Positions 1 through 6,852 of a stretch of DNA of 16,448 bases are shown in pieces. The notes under the pieces were generated by a model. It saw only the letters and a list, made by a program, of their open reading frames with translations. It searched no databases and was not told where the DNA came from. A program made the position numbers and the translations under genes. Position 1 is the first letter of the stretch; every line of letters begins with the position of its first letter. Location of the stretch: positions 41,164 through 57,611 of the forward strand of contig DDYW01000059.1 in NCBI GenBank assembly GCA_002348185.1, written 5' to 3'. Source of the stretch: Candidatus Hydrogenedentes bacterium UBA2224 (GTDB taxonomy: Bacteria > Hydrogenedentota > Hydrogenedentia > Hydrogenedentales > SLHB01).

Positions 1-92
1 CCCCCAACCCATTTCGCCCTGAAGGGGCAATCCAAGTTCCAATCTCACGCGTGCTTTTCATCAAATTTCCATCACGGGAGATCATGGACGGC

Positions 93-122
93 GATCCCGA
101 TTTCGATTTCGATTTCGATCCC
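93..122. repeat. Hexameric tandem repeat, five units
   Basis: Five contiguous 6-bp units read GATCCC, GATTTC, GATTTC, GATTTC, GATCCC, followed by a further GAT. The two outer units are the C-rich form and the three inner units the T-rich form. Translated in one frame this gives an artificial Asp-Pro/Asp-Phe run, which explains a spurious open frame across it. A related GATGCCCGATCCCGATG stretch occurs near 6921-6938. Confidence 0.8.
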
Positions 123-186
123 GATATGGAGGGGGGATCTGAGAACGCGATTGAGACATGGACTGTGTCGCGTCTTCTCCAGACGG

Positions 187-204
187 AGGCGAGACGCCTG
201 CGCT
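187..204 (+). repeat. Partial copy of dispersed AGGCGAGACGCC repeat
   Basis: The 18 bases AGGCGAGACGCCTGCGCT are identical to part of the repeats at 3449-3483 (same strand) and 10498-10532 (opposite strand). The flanks differ, so this is a core-only copy. The core contains the palindrome-like GGCGAGACGCC, in which GGCG and CGCC can pair around GAGA. All three copies lie outside genes. Confidence 0.75.
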
Positions 205-295
205 GCGCCCTCTGTGGCCGTCTTTCTTTGGACTCCATTCCGGGGGGCCAGGGCGGTTGCGTTTGCGGCCGCGAAAGGTGTAGCCTCGGATCGCT

Positions 296-766
296 ATGGT
301 GTGCGTCGAGCTGGACATCGAGGACGGCGAACTCGGTTCGGCCGTCCGGGAGCGCCTGGAACACGCCGGGCACGTGGTCGGAGAGGACTCGCCCGCCACG
401 ATCATCACCGACAGTGCCCTCCGCGCCATGCAGCACCTGAAACGCGCGCCCACCCTGGTTCTGGCGGACGCGACCCAGATTCCCGCGGCGGTAGCGGCGA
501 TGCGCGCGGGCGCGTTCGGATACGTGTGCGTGCCGTTGCTGCCGGGTGAACTCGAGCTGATGGTGGAACGCGCTCTTGGGGGTTGGCCGCCCCATCCGCA
601 GGGCGACCCGCTCCCGCTGGCCGTGCTCGAGGCACGCTACATCCGTGCCGTGCTCGACCGGTTCCGGGGCAACCAGACCCGGGCGGCGAGAACCCTGGGT
701 ATCGGACGAAACACGCTCTGGCGCAAGCTTCGGCGCCACGAGGACCCGAAGCCCCCACAACCCTAG
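296..766 (+). CDS. Degenerate receiver plus Fis-type HTH regulator
   Basis: This 156-residue protein looks like a small response regulator with no AAA+ domain. Residues 2-95 follow the receiver pattern. There is a first strand (VCVELD) with one of the usual two acidic residues (D7), a strand ending in D39 (ATIITD), and a late GAFGYVCVP segment (72-80) where the family normally has the Lys of 'KP'; here it is Val79. The stretch between the first helix and D39 is shorter than usual, so phosphorylation is doubtful. Residues 113-148 (YIRAVLDRF, GNQTRAARTLGIGRNTLWRKL) are a clear Fis/NtrC C-terminal helix-turn-helix, so DNA binding is expected. ATG 296 is the first start after the in-frame TAG at 281-283 and has no good ribosome site. 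The next gene follows 18 nt later and may be co-transcribed. The targets are unknown. Confidence 0.75.
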   Translation: MVCVELDIEDGELGSAVRERLEHAGHVVGEDSPATIITDSALRAMQHLKRAPTLVLADATQIPAAVAAMRAGAFGYVCVPLLPGELELMVERALGGWPPHPQGDPLPLAVLEARYIRAVLDRFRGNQTRAARTLGIGRNTLWRKLRRHEDPKPPQP

Positions 767-784
767 AAGGCACCGAACACGCAG

Positions 785-2068
785 ATGAAGACCACCCTCG
801 CGGACGCCATTCAACAGATCGACCGCCAGCCGATCCAGGCATGTTATGTCGGCACGGACGCCGCCGAACGCCTCGCCGCGTTCGTCTCGGACCGCCTGGG
901 CGCCGCGTGCCTGGTCGTCGCCGATGAAAACACCCTGGCCGCGGGGGGCGACCGGCTCCTGCGGGCGCTCAGCGCCGCCCACCGGAAGATCGTCCACAAA
1001 ACCTACGGCGCCGAGCCCCTGGACGCCACCGAGGACCTCGGCAACGAGGTCGCCGCGGCTGCGCAGGACGTGGACGTCATCGTCGCCCTCGGCTCCGGCA
1101 CCCTCTGCGACCTGGCCAAACATGCCGGCACTCAACTCGACAAACCCTCCGTCCTTTACGCAACGGCCGCGTCCATGAACGGCTACACATCGGGGATCAC
1201 CGCGCTCAAGGTCCGGGGGCTTAAACGCACCACGCCGTGCGACCCCGCCGCTGCGGTGTTCGCCGATCCCGAGGTCGTAGCCACCGCGCCCCGGCGCATG
1301 GCCGCGGCAGGCGTGGCGGATTTCCTCTCGAAATGCTCCTCGGCCTCGGACTGGCGCGCCGCCCATTATCTGCGCGACGAGTATTATTCGCCCAAAGCCA
1401 TGGCGTTCTACGAGGGCACGGTCGAGCGGGTGCTCGACGCCGCGCCGGGCGTTGGCCGGACCGAGACGGACGCGTTGGCCGTGCTGCTCGAGGCGCTGCT
1501 CCTGTCTGGCTTGTCGATGCTTTCGGCAGGGTCCTCGTCGCCCGCGTCGGGCGGCGAACACCTGCTCTCCCATTACCTCGACATGAAGAGCGCACTCTAC
1601 GGAACGCCCCACGATCTGCACGGCGCGCAGGTCGGCGTGGGCACCCTCCATTGCCTCGGCCTGTGGGAACGGATCCTGGCGATGGACCCCGCATTGCTCG
1701 ATGCGGACGCGCTGGCCGCGGCCCAGCCCCAGGAGAGCGCGATCCGCGAATGGATCGAAGAGGACTGGGGTCCCGCCGTGGCCCACGAAGTCCTCTCGCA
1801 ATGGCAGTTGAAAGCCCTTCCGCCCGAAGCTCTGCGCGGCGAGATCGCCCGGTTTGCGGCCGGGGCCGACACCGTGCGAAACAGCGTGCGCCAGGATTAC
1901 CTGCCCCCGGCGACGGTGGCCGACGCGATACGCGCCGCCGGCGGCCCGGTGTCGCCCGAGGAACTGAACGCGCCCGCCGACGAGTTTCAAAAGGCCGTCA
2001 AGCGGGCGCGGTTTATCCGGAACCGGTTTACCGTGCTCGACCTCGCCGCGGAGCTGGGCATCGGATGA
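785..2068 (+). CDS. sn-glycerol-1-phosphate dehydrogenase (AraM/EgsA family)
   Basis: The 427-residue product belongs to the metal-dependent alcohol dehydrogenase superfamily, AraM/EgsA branch. Characterised members reduce dihydroxyacetone phosphate to sn-glycerol 1-phosphate with NAD(P)H. The nucleotide-binding loop is GSGTLCDLAKH (103-113). It is followed by the branch-typical ASMNGYTSG (129-137). The likely metal ligands are D179 (GVADFLSK), H259 (ASGGEHLLSH) and H279 (DLHGAQVG). The length suits bacterial AraM-type enzymes. A weak AGAAGG lies 14 nt ahead of the ATG. The gene overlaps the next one by ATGA, so the two are translationally coupled. No geranylgeranyl- or heptaprenylglyceryl phosphate synthase is visible nearby, so the fate of the G1P is unknown. 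Family assignment is strong; the exact substrate is inferred. Confidence 0.88.
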   Translation: MKTTLADAIQQIDRQPIQACYVGTDAAERLAAFVSDRLGAACLVVADENTLAAGGDRLLRALSAAHRKIVHKTYGAEPLDATEDLGNEVAAAAQDVDVIVALGSGTLCDLAKHAGTQLDKPSVLYATAASMNGYTSGITALKVRGLKRTTPCDPAAAVFADPEVVATAPRRMAAAGVADFLSKCSSASDWRAAHYLRDEYYSPKAMAFYEGTVERVLDAAPGVGRTETDALAVLLEALLLSGLSMLSAGSSSPASGGEHLLSHYLDMKSALYGTPHDLHGAQVGVGTLHCLGLWERILAMDPALLDADALAAAQPQESAIREWIEEDWGPAVAHEVLSQWQLKALPPEALRGEIARFAAGADTVRNSVRQDYLPPATVADAIRAAGGPVSPEELNAPADEFQKAVKRARFIRNRFTVLDLAAELGIG

Positions 2069-3168
2069 TAGCGGCCTGGCTCGCCCTGCTCGCCGGGCTC
2101 GGAGCCGCTGCCGAACCGGCACCGCCCGCGGATCTGCCCGCGGCCCGGACGGCGGCGGTCGAACGTGCTCTTGAAAACGACCCCCATCTGCTCGCCTGGC
2201 ACCGCGGCTACCTGGCATGGACCCGGCAGCATCCCGCCGCCGCCGCGGCGGAGGACGCGTTCACGTCATTGCTGCGGACCACGGGATTCTCCCTGCCCGT
2301 CGGTCGATTCGATGAGGCCCTCGTGCGTTTCCCGGAACTCGCGGCACGCATGGACGCCTGCTACGCCGTGCTCGCATCGAATGCGGACGCGCGCGCGGCC
2401 GTGGACGATCTCCACCGTTTTGAACTGGCCCACCGAACCGGGCGCGATACCTGGGGCGCGGTCCTGATGTACCTGCGCGCCCATCCCGAGGAGGCGCTGA
2501 CGTTTCTCGAGAACCCGCAATGGGTCAAACCCATTCCGGAGACGCTGCGGCCGCTCGCCGATGCCGCGCGCCGAAAAGACCCGTCGCTCGAACGCCTCCA
2601 GGCCGACTTCCAGATCCTGCACGACCAGCCCGAAGCCCACCTGCGCGTGTTTCCGTGGTGGAAAGCCGCCTGCGGCGAGGAAAGTCCCGTCCGCGACGCG
2701 TTCGAGGCCCTGATGGCGCATTTCCGGCAGTACCCCCACCGCTTCTGGGTGTGGCACCGGAGGGAACTCGTCCTGGCCGAACCCCCCGGTGCGCGCGCAT
2801 GGCTCCGGCATTGGCACCGCGTGGTCCGGCGCTCGGAAGGTCTGGAGCGCGCTTACTGGGACTATCTGGAAGCCGTGCGTACGCAGCCGGAACTCGCCGA
2901 GACCGCCGAGGCGCGATGGCGGAACGAATACGGCCCCGCCCCGGCATGGCCGCCGGAAGGCGAGCCGCCATCCCTCGCGCCCCTCCGGGTCCCCTCGCGC
3001 GCAACGCCGTCGATCGAGCGGCCGCCTCGCACCGAAACGGAGAAGCCCGCGCGTCCCCGCATCCCCGCGAGCGGGCCGGTGAAACAGCCCACGCGCCCCG
3101 TACCGCCCGCGCGGCCGGTCAAAGACGCGGCAGACACCGGTCCGAAGGCCGAAACCGGCGGGCCGTGA
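2065..3168 (+). CDS. Exported protein with proline-rich tail, unknown function
   Basis: I do not recognise this 367-residue protein. The start is ATG 2065, which overlaps the stop of the dehydrogenase gene (ATGA); the open frame further upstream is only a shadow of that gene. Residues 1-16 form a short hydrophobic signal peptide with a plausible AAA-EP cleavage site. Residues 30-290 look helical and are rich in Trp, His and Arg. They hold recurring aromatic helices ending in His-Pro or similar (WHRGYLAWTRQHP, VLMYLRAHPEEA, YWDYLEAVRTQPE), which hints at degenerate helical repeats. Residues 291-367 are Pro/Arg/Lys-rich, low complexity and probably disordered. The only Cys residues are at 99 and 203. 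Coupling to the G1P dehydrogenase suggests linked expression, but I cannot assign a role. Confidence 0.7.
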   Translation: MIAAWLALLAGLGAAAEPAPPADLPAARTAAVERALENDPHLLAWHRGYLAWTRQHPAAAAAEDAFTSLLRTTGFSLPVGRFDEALVRFPELAARMDACYAVLASNADARAAVDDLHRFELAHRTGRDTWGAVLMYLRAHPEEALTFLENPQWVKPIPETLRPLADAARRKDPSLERLQADFQILHDQPEAHLRVFPWWKAACGEESPVRDAFEALMAHFRQYPHRFWVWHRRELVLAEPPGARAWLRHWHRVVRRSEGLERAYWDYLEAVRTQPELAETAEARWRNEYGPAPAWPPEGEPPSLAPLRVPSRATPSIERPPRTETEKPARPRIPASGPVKQPTRPVPPARPVKDAADTGPKAETGGP

Positions 3169-3174
3169 CGCGGC

Positions 3175-3378
3175 CTACAGATTCCAGGCCCGCGCGAAGG
3201 CTTCGAAGGAGCGGTCGTACGTCTTTTCGGCCTGGGCGGGAAAACAGCAACCCGGCAATTGCCGGCTCTTGAGATGCGACTGGATGCATTCGCAGCACAG
3301 GGCATGCTTCGAACAACCCGCGTACGAACAGGTGCAAAAAGTCATGTTCCTCTCATGATTCGGGCAATGCGTCGCCAT
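3175..3378 (-). CDS. Small Cys-rich DUF6485-type protein
   Basis: This 67-residue protein has nine cysteines in a compact pattern: HCPNHERNMTFCTCSYAGCS (residues 4-23), then HALCCECIQSH (25-35) and LPGCCF (41-46). The tail AEKTYDRSFEAF (50-61) is characteristic. The Cys/His spacing suggests metal binding, probably zinc. The pattern matches my recollection of the uncharacterised DUF6485 family, whose function is unknown. The start is decided by a very strong AGGAGG (positions 3388-3393 on the plus strand) placed 9 nt before ATG 3378. A longer open frame upstream consists of repeat DNA and is rejected. The gene is convergent with the previous one, with only 6 nt between the two stop codons. Confidence 0.8.
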   Translation of the reverse strand: MATHCPNHERNMTFCTCSYAGCSKHALCCECIQSHLKSRQLPGCCFPAQAEKTYDRSFEAFARAWNL

Positions 3379-3415
3379 AGAAACGATCCTCCTGAGACAA
3401 GCCGGTTGTGATGAC

Positions 3416-3471
3416 GGCGTCTCGCCTGCAATCTTATCTTCTCGAGGTGATCCGGATGCAGGCGAGACGCC
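3416..3471. repeat. 15-bp perfect inverted repeat
   Basis: GGCGTCTCGCCTGCA at 3416-3430 is the exact reverse complement of TGCAGGCGAGACGCC at 3457-3471, with a 26-nt spacer. The right arm is part of the full dispersed repeat. The left arm is a second, inverted and shorter copy. The pair could form a long stem in the transcript leader of the small Cys-rich gene, 38-93 nt ahead of its start codon. Confidence 0.85.
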
Positions 3472-3483
3472 TGCGCTACAAGA
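3449..3483 (+). repeat. Full copy of 35-bp dispersed repeat
   Basis: The 35 bases from GATCCGGATGCAGG to GCGCTACAAGA are identical to the reverse complement of 10498-10532, about 7 kb away. The 18-bp core also occurs at 187-204. It lies in the untranslated region ahead of the small Cys-rich gene. Confidence 0.88.
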
Positions 3484-3570
3484 GCCCCGTTTTTTGTCTT
3501 GTTCTCCGAAATTCTCCGGGGTGAGTCCACGCCGAAGGAACAAACCCTTCACCATCGTTCAGGCACGCAC

Positions 3571-3615
3571 GTCCATAGCGTCCATAGGGTCCATAACGTC
3601 CATAGGGTCCACCAC
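3571..3615 (+). repeat. 9-bp tandem repeat (GTCCATAGG), five units
   Basis: Consecutive 9-mers read GTCCATAGC, GTCCATAGG, GTCCATAAC, GTCCATAGG and a degenerate GTCCACCAC. Two more units on the opposite strand occur at 10532-10549, directly beside the other full copy of the 35-bp repeat. Translation of either strand gives spurious repeats (for example WTLWTLWTL). Confidence 0.88.
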
Positions 3616-3693
3616 CCCCCCCCGATGCCTCGCCAAGAATCTCCTCGTGTGAGCGGGGACGCATAATCGCGCAGCGGACGCATCCGTCGCGAC

Positions 3694-6012
3694 CTATTGC
3701 AGCGCCGGCGGCGGGATGGCCTCGCCGCGATGCTGTGCGAGCTGTTCGCGCCGCGAATAGCTGCCGTAGAAAGCGCCGTTACCATCGAGCCAGAGGTAGA
3801 GCCGCCGGAGTTCGTCGTCCGAGAGGGTCAACTCGCCCGCGTGGTGTTCGTCGGCCAAGACCCCCAGAAGCGGGCTCACGTCGGAAGGCATCTCGCCGGG
3901 CCGCGTGACTATGGGCCGGATCGTGGCGTCGCCCCATTCGTACCAGCGCGCGTACGGGCGAAGCGATTCGTAAGCCGCGGTGAACGCGCCCGCGGGCGCC
4001 CCGGTCAACACGGGCGGCGTCATCCCCTCGCCATGGCAACGAACACAGTGCTGCTCGAGAATGGGCTGAATCAGGCGGGGAAAGCTCCACGGCCGCGTAC
4101 CGTCGGGGCCGGGCGCGATGGTGGACGGCGCGCGCATCGCGGCCAGAAGACGCTGTCCCGATTCCACCGCGCTGGTCGTTTCGTGGCAGCCCACGCAGCT
4201 CCGCCGCTCGCCGGGCTGGAGGTACGTGGCGCTCCGCATCCCCTGGACCGCGCGTCCGCTCGCATCCACGGCCTGAAACGCGAGCGGTTTCCCCGCGGGC
4301 GCGCGGAAATACGCGGAACCGTCTTCCTCGACCGGCACCGTGCCGAGCAACATGCGGGCCGATTCGGCATTGGCGTAGCCGATGCGGGGCTTGTTGGCCA
4401 CATGGGTCTCGCTCTTGGGCAGGATCTGGTAAATGCGGAGTTCCCGCACCGGCCGGGACTCCGGCAGCGGGAAATGGCTCTGCCGCACGTTGGCCAGCAG
4501 GTACTCGCCCTCGTTGCCGAGACCGGGCTCGAGCGAGCTGGCGATGACGGGCGGCGCGGGACGCGGCTCCAGCGGGATCGGGTACATGCTCGAGATCCCG
4601 TCCTTGCGGTACAAGAGTTCGAGGTTGCCGAACCGGTCGTAGAGGTAGAGACCGGTCTTGGTGTCCTCCTCAACCTTGGGCCCCATGCCCGGCAGGGGGT
4701 CAAAACTGAAGGCCACGAGAAAGAAGTCTTCCGACAGGGGCCACGGACTGTGATAGAAGCTCGCGGGCCATCCCTCCGCGGTCTCGGGGAAGCACACCTC
4801 CGGCGTGAGCCGCTCGATCGCTTGAAAGGAGTCCTCGCCCGTCGCGGGATCGAGGGCGATGCGCGACGGATCAAGAAGCACCAGCGACCCGCCGACGTTG
4901 GCGTGGTGCGCTCCCGCAAGAAACGCAACGCGATGCGAACCTGGAATCGGATGCGGCTGGTAACAGGCGTTCACGTTCTGCGTGTAGCTCCCGAACAGTT
5001 GCCGCGCGTTGCTGCCGTCCGGGTTCGTGGTCCAGATGCCGTGAAAATGCGCGGCCGACCGGTCTACGTAATCCCAGCGGATATACGCGATCTGCCCGCT
5101 CGCCAGCACCTGCGGATGCCACTCGCTCGTCTCGTGAAACGAGAGCGTGCGCACGTTTCTCCCGTCCGCATCCATCCGGTGCAGGGTATGCGCGGGCAGA
5201 GGTTCCCAGGGGTTGTTGCAGCGGGTGAACCCGCCCCGCATCGTCGACATGAACGCAATCCCCCCGTCCGGCAGGGGGCAGGGGTCGAAATCATCCTCGG
5301 AGCCGTCGGTCAGTTGCCGCAGATCGCCGCCGCCGGCATCCATCGCATAAATGTGGAAACACCGCCGGTCGGGAGAATAGAAATCGGGTTTCTCTTCGGC
5401 GCGGGGCGCGAAGGCGAAATAGATGGTCTGCGCGTCGTACGACAACGACAGGGTCGTGTAGTTTCCCCGCGGGAACGCATCGCCCAGAAGGTCCGTGACC
5501 CGCTCCGATGCGCCCGGCTCTTCGAGCACGTAAACGCCCCCGCCCTCGAGGTCGCCATAGTCGTAATAGTAGCCGAGATACTCGTGCAGCATCTGGCAGA
5601 TGAACCGCCGCCGTTCCATGAAGAGGATGCGCTTCCCCGCGATGAGCGGGTTCGACAGCGCCAGGTCCCGCGCAAGCCAGCGGACGTCGTGATACCGCGC
5701 CAGGCGCTCCGCTTCGGAGCGCCCGTCGAAATTCCCTTCCGCGCGAAACCGGGCCAGGGTCTGCGCCGTCTGCTCGCGCTCTGCCGCGCCGGGCAGGGCC
5801 GCCAGCGCTGCATGCAGACGCTCCGCACGCGCCAGAACGTCGGCAATGGCCTCGGGATCGCCGGGATTCCGGCCCAGCCGTCCCTCCTGCCGCGCCCAGT
5901 CCGCCTCGACTTCCTGCCGGAACCCGGCGTCATCGCCCCCGGCGATAGAGGACGAAGACCAGAGCATCGCCACCAAAACCCACAGCAGTCCGGGCAGCAC
6001 GCGCGTACACAT
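3694..6012 (-). CDS. Secreted diheme cytochrome with beta-propeller, HzsA-like
   Basis: The 772-residue protein has a signal peptide (residues 1-24, cut near SSIA-GG), so it should work outside the cytoplasmic membrane. An alpha-helical region (30-120) is followed by RILFMERR (128-135). A beta-propeller section of about 185-480 then shows TolB/PD40-like turns such as LRQLTDGSEDDFDPCPLPDGG (231-251) and HRMDADGRNVRTL (278-290). Two c-type haem sites close it: CVGCH (606-610) after PGERRS, and CVRCH (656-660) with a following GEGMTPPVL. This order (propeller, then two CXXCH) and the flanking phrases resemble the hydrazine synthase alpha-subunit-like proteins found widely in PVC-type bacteria. 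No beta/gamma subunit gene is adjacent, so hydrazine synthesis is not implied. ATG 6012 was chosen for the signal peptide and the GGGAGG 6 nt upstream; a longer frame to 6168 is rejected. The substrate is unknown. Confidence 0.82.
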   Translation of the reverse strand: MCTRVLPGLLWVLVAMLWSSSSIAGGDDAGFRQEVEADWARQEGRLGRNPGDPEAIADVLARAERLHAALAALPGAAEREQTAQTLARFRAEGNFDGRSEAERLARYHDVRWLARDLALSNPLIAGKRILFMERRRFICQMLHEYLGYYYDYGDLEGGGVYVLEEPGASERVTDLLGDAFPRGNYTTLSLSYDAQTIYFAFAPRAEEKPDFYSPDRRCFHIYAMDAGGGDLRQLTDGSEDDFDPCPLPDGGIAFMSTMRGGFTRCNNPWEPLPAHTLHRMDADGRNVRTLSFHETSEWHPQVLASGQIAYIRWDYVDRSAAHFHGIWTTNPDGSNARQLFGSYTQNVNACYQPHPIPGSHRVAFLAGAHHANVGGSLVLLDPSRIALDPATGEDSFQAIERLTPEVCFPETAEGWPASFYHSPWPLSEDFFLVAFSFDPLPGMGPKVEEDTKTGLYLYDRFGNLELLYRKDGISSMYPIPLEPRPAPPVIASSLEPGLGNEGEYLLANVRQSHFPLPESRPVRELRIYQILPKSETHVANKPRIGYANAESARMLLGTVPVEEDGSAYFRAPAGKPLAFQAVDASGRAVQGMRSATYLQPGERRSCVGCHETTSAVESGQRLLAAMRAPSTIAPGPDGTRPWSFPRLIQPILEQHCVRCHGEGMTPPVLTGAPAGAFTAAYESLRPYARWYEWGDATIRPIVTRPGEMPSDVSPLLGVLADEHHAGELTLSDDELRRLYLWLDGNGAFYGSYSRREQLAQHRGEAIPPPALQ

Positions 6013-6188
6013 CGGCAGCCTCCCTGATAATTCTGTCGCACCAATCGTAGCAGAAAAATGGCGCGCGATAAACGCGTCCCGCCGGCGTCCCCACGCGAAA
6101 GCACGCCGCGATTCCGGAAGATGGTATGGCACATCAGGCCCATTCATGTATATTTGAGACGTCACCAACCATACGGAAAGGGAGATGT
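6013..6188. promoter_or_regulatory. Divergent promoter region
   Basis: The diheme gene (minus) and the lipoprotein gene (plus) are transcribed away from each other, so both promoters should lie in these 176 bp. On the plus strand TATATT at 6149-6154 is a candidate -10, with no clear -35. On the minus strand TACGAT about 20 nt ahead of the GGGAGG is a weaker candidate. The region is more AT-rich than its neighbours. These are visual matches only. Confidence 0.4.
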
Positions 6189-6776
6189 ATGAAATTCACC
6201 GTCATTGCTACCGGATATCTCGCAATGCTGCTTCTCGCCGGCTGCGGTGGGAAATCGGCCGAAGAGAAATCGGCCAATGCCCTGGCCGAACAGATGATCG
6301 AACGGGCGGCCCGCGAGAACGGTTCCAATATCGATGTGGACATTTCCTCAGGCAACGTCACGATCCGCGGCACGGATGAAAACGGCGAAGCCATCAACAT
6401 CAATGTCGACGGCGAGACCGCCACCGTGACCTCCGAGGATGGCGGCGTAAACTTCGCCACCGGCGAGGCCGCAAAAATCCCCGACGACTTTCCCAAAGAC
6501 ATCCCCCTGTATGACGGCGCCCAGCTCGTGACCGTGCACCAGGACACCGGCGCCGGCACGATCGCCCTCATCGCAACAAGCAGCGACGCGGCAGCCAAGG
6601 TCGCGCAATTCTACAAGGAAAAAGCCCCGGCAAACGGCTGGACCCAGGAATCCGCATTGGACCAGGGCGGCACAGTGCATATGCTGACCTACAAAAAGGA
6701 CAGCCAGCAGTTGGACATTTTCATCTCCGGTGAAGGCGATGCCACGCAGATCCAACTGAGCCTTACCCGGCAATAG
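6189..6776 (+). CDS. Small lipoprotein, unknown function
   Basis: This 195-residue protein begins with a lipoprotein signal (MKFTVIATGYLAMLLLAGC), with the lipobox LAGC placing the lipidated cysteine at residue 19. A charged helix (22-45) is followed by Asp/Asn/Gly-rich beta segments (48-90: IDVDISSGNVTIRG, AININVDGETATV). A C-terminal domain (97-195) begins IPDDFPKDIPLYDGAQLV. It contains a helix KVAQFYKEKAPANGW and alternating strands, a pattern seen in many uncharacterised bacterial lipoproteins. The start was chosen for the GGGAG (6180-6184) and the lipobox; the longer frame from 6126 would destroy the signal. The next gene is convergent. I expect membrane anchoring with a periplasmic or surface location, and I assign no function. 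Confidence 0.8.
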   Translation: MKFTVIATGYLAMLLLAGCGGKSAEEKSANALAEQMIERAARENGSNIDVDISSGNVTIRGTDENGEAININVDGETATVTSEDGGVNFATGEAAKIPDDFPKDIPLYDGAQLVTVHQDTGAGTIALIATSSDAAAKVAQFYKEKAPANGWTQESALDQGGTVHMLTYKKDSQQLDIFISGEGDATQIQLSLTRQ

Positions 6777-6852
6777 GGACGCGGCAGTCACGGCTCCGGA
6801 TCATTGCGCGCTGCCGCCACCTTCGGGGTTGGGTCGTTGGGATGCGCATGGT

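Larger units (their letters stand above)
1..295. other. Repeat-bearing leader upstream of the first gene
   Basis: I see no convincing gene here. The reading frames that cross it change character at every repeat and give low-complexity or arginine-rich peptides. It holds a small GCCC/GGGC stem around 16-28, a 30-bp run of hexamers (93-122), and a copy of the AGGCGAGACGCCTGCGCT repeat core (187-204) that recurs twice more in the window. A TAG at 281-283, in frame with the next gene, sets the left limit for that gene. I could not pick out a promoter. Confidence 0.6.
3379..3693. other. Repeat-filled intergenic region
   Basis: These 315 bp lie upstream of the small Cys-rich gene and downstream of the diheme protein, both on the minus strand. 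I see no gene. The region holds the AGGAGG ribosome site (3388-3393), a 15-bp inverted repeat pair (3416-3430 and 3457-3471), a full copy of the dispersed repeat (3449-3483), a 9-bp tandem array (3571-3615) and a run of nine C (3615-3623). Frames through it give peptides such as AGVSPASGSP, which are repeat translations and not proteins. Confidence 0.7.

Noticed and set aside
51..440. Possible small protein across the hexamer repeat
   Set aside because: The peptide is made of repeat translation plus a shadow of the receiver-HTH gene, and there is no ribosome site.
1237..2064. N-terminal extension of the exported protein's frame
   Set aside because: It is the out-of-frame shadow of the G1P dehydrogenase gene, arginine-rich; the signal peptide begins at ATG 2065.
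3379..3555. Longer N-terminus for the small Cys-rich protein
   Set aside because: The added residues are translations of the dispersed repeats, and the strong AGGAGG fixes the start at 3378.
3416..3615. CRISPR-like array
   Set aside because: The repeats are either a single inverted pair or contiguous 9-mers without spacers, and no cas gene is present.
3694..6012. Evidence of anammox metabolism
   Set aside because: Only an alpha-subunit-like protein is present; no hydrazine synthase beta/gamma subunits, hydrazine dehydrogenase or nitrite reductase lie nearby.
3697..6027. 776-residue open frame on the plus strand
   Set aside because: It is antisense to the diheme protein, Arg/His/Gly-rich with no motif, and arises from high GC at third positions of the real gene.
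6013..6168. Longer N-terminus for the diheme protein
   Set aside because: It would bury the signal peptide in the interior and skip the GGGAGG site at 6019-6024.
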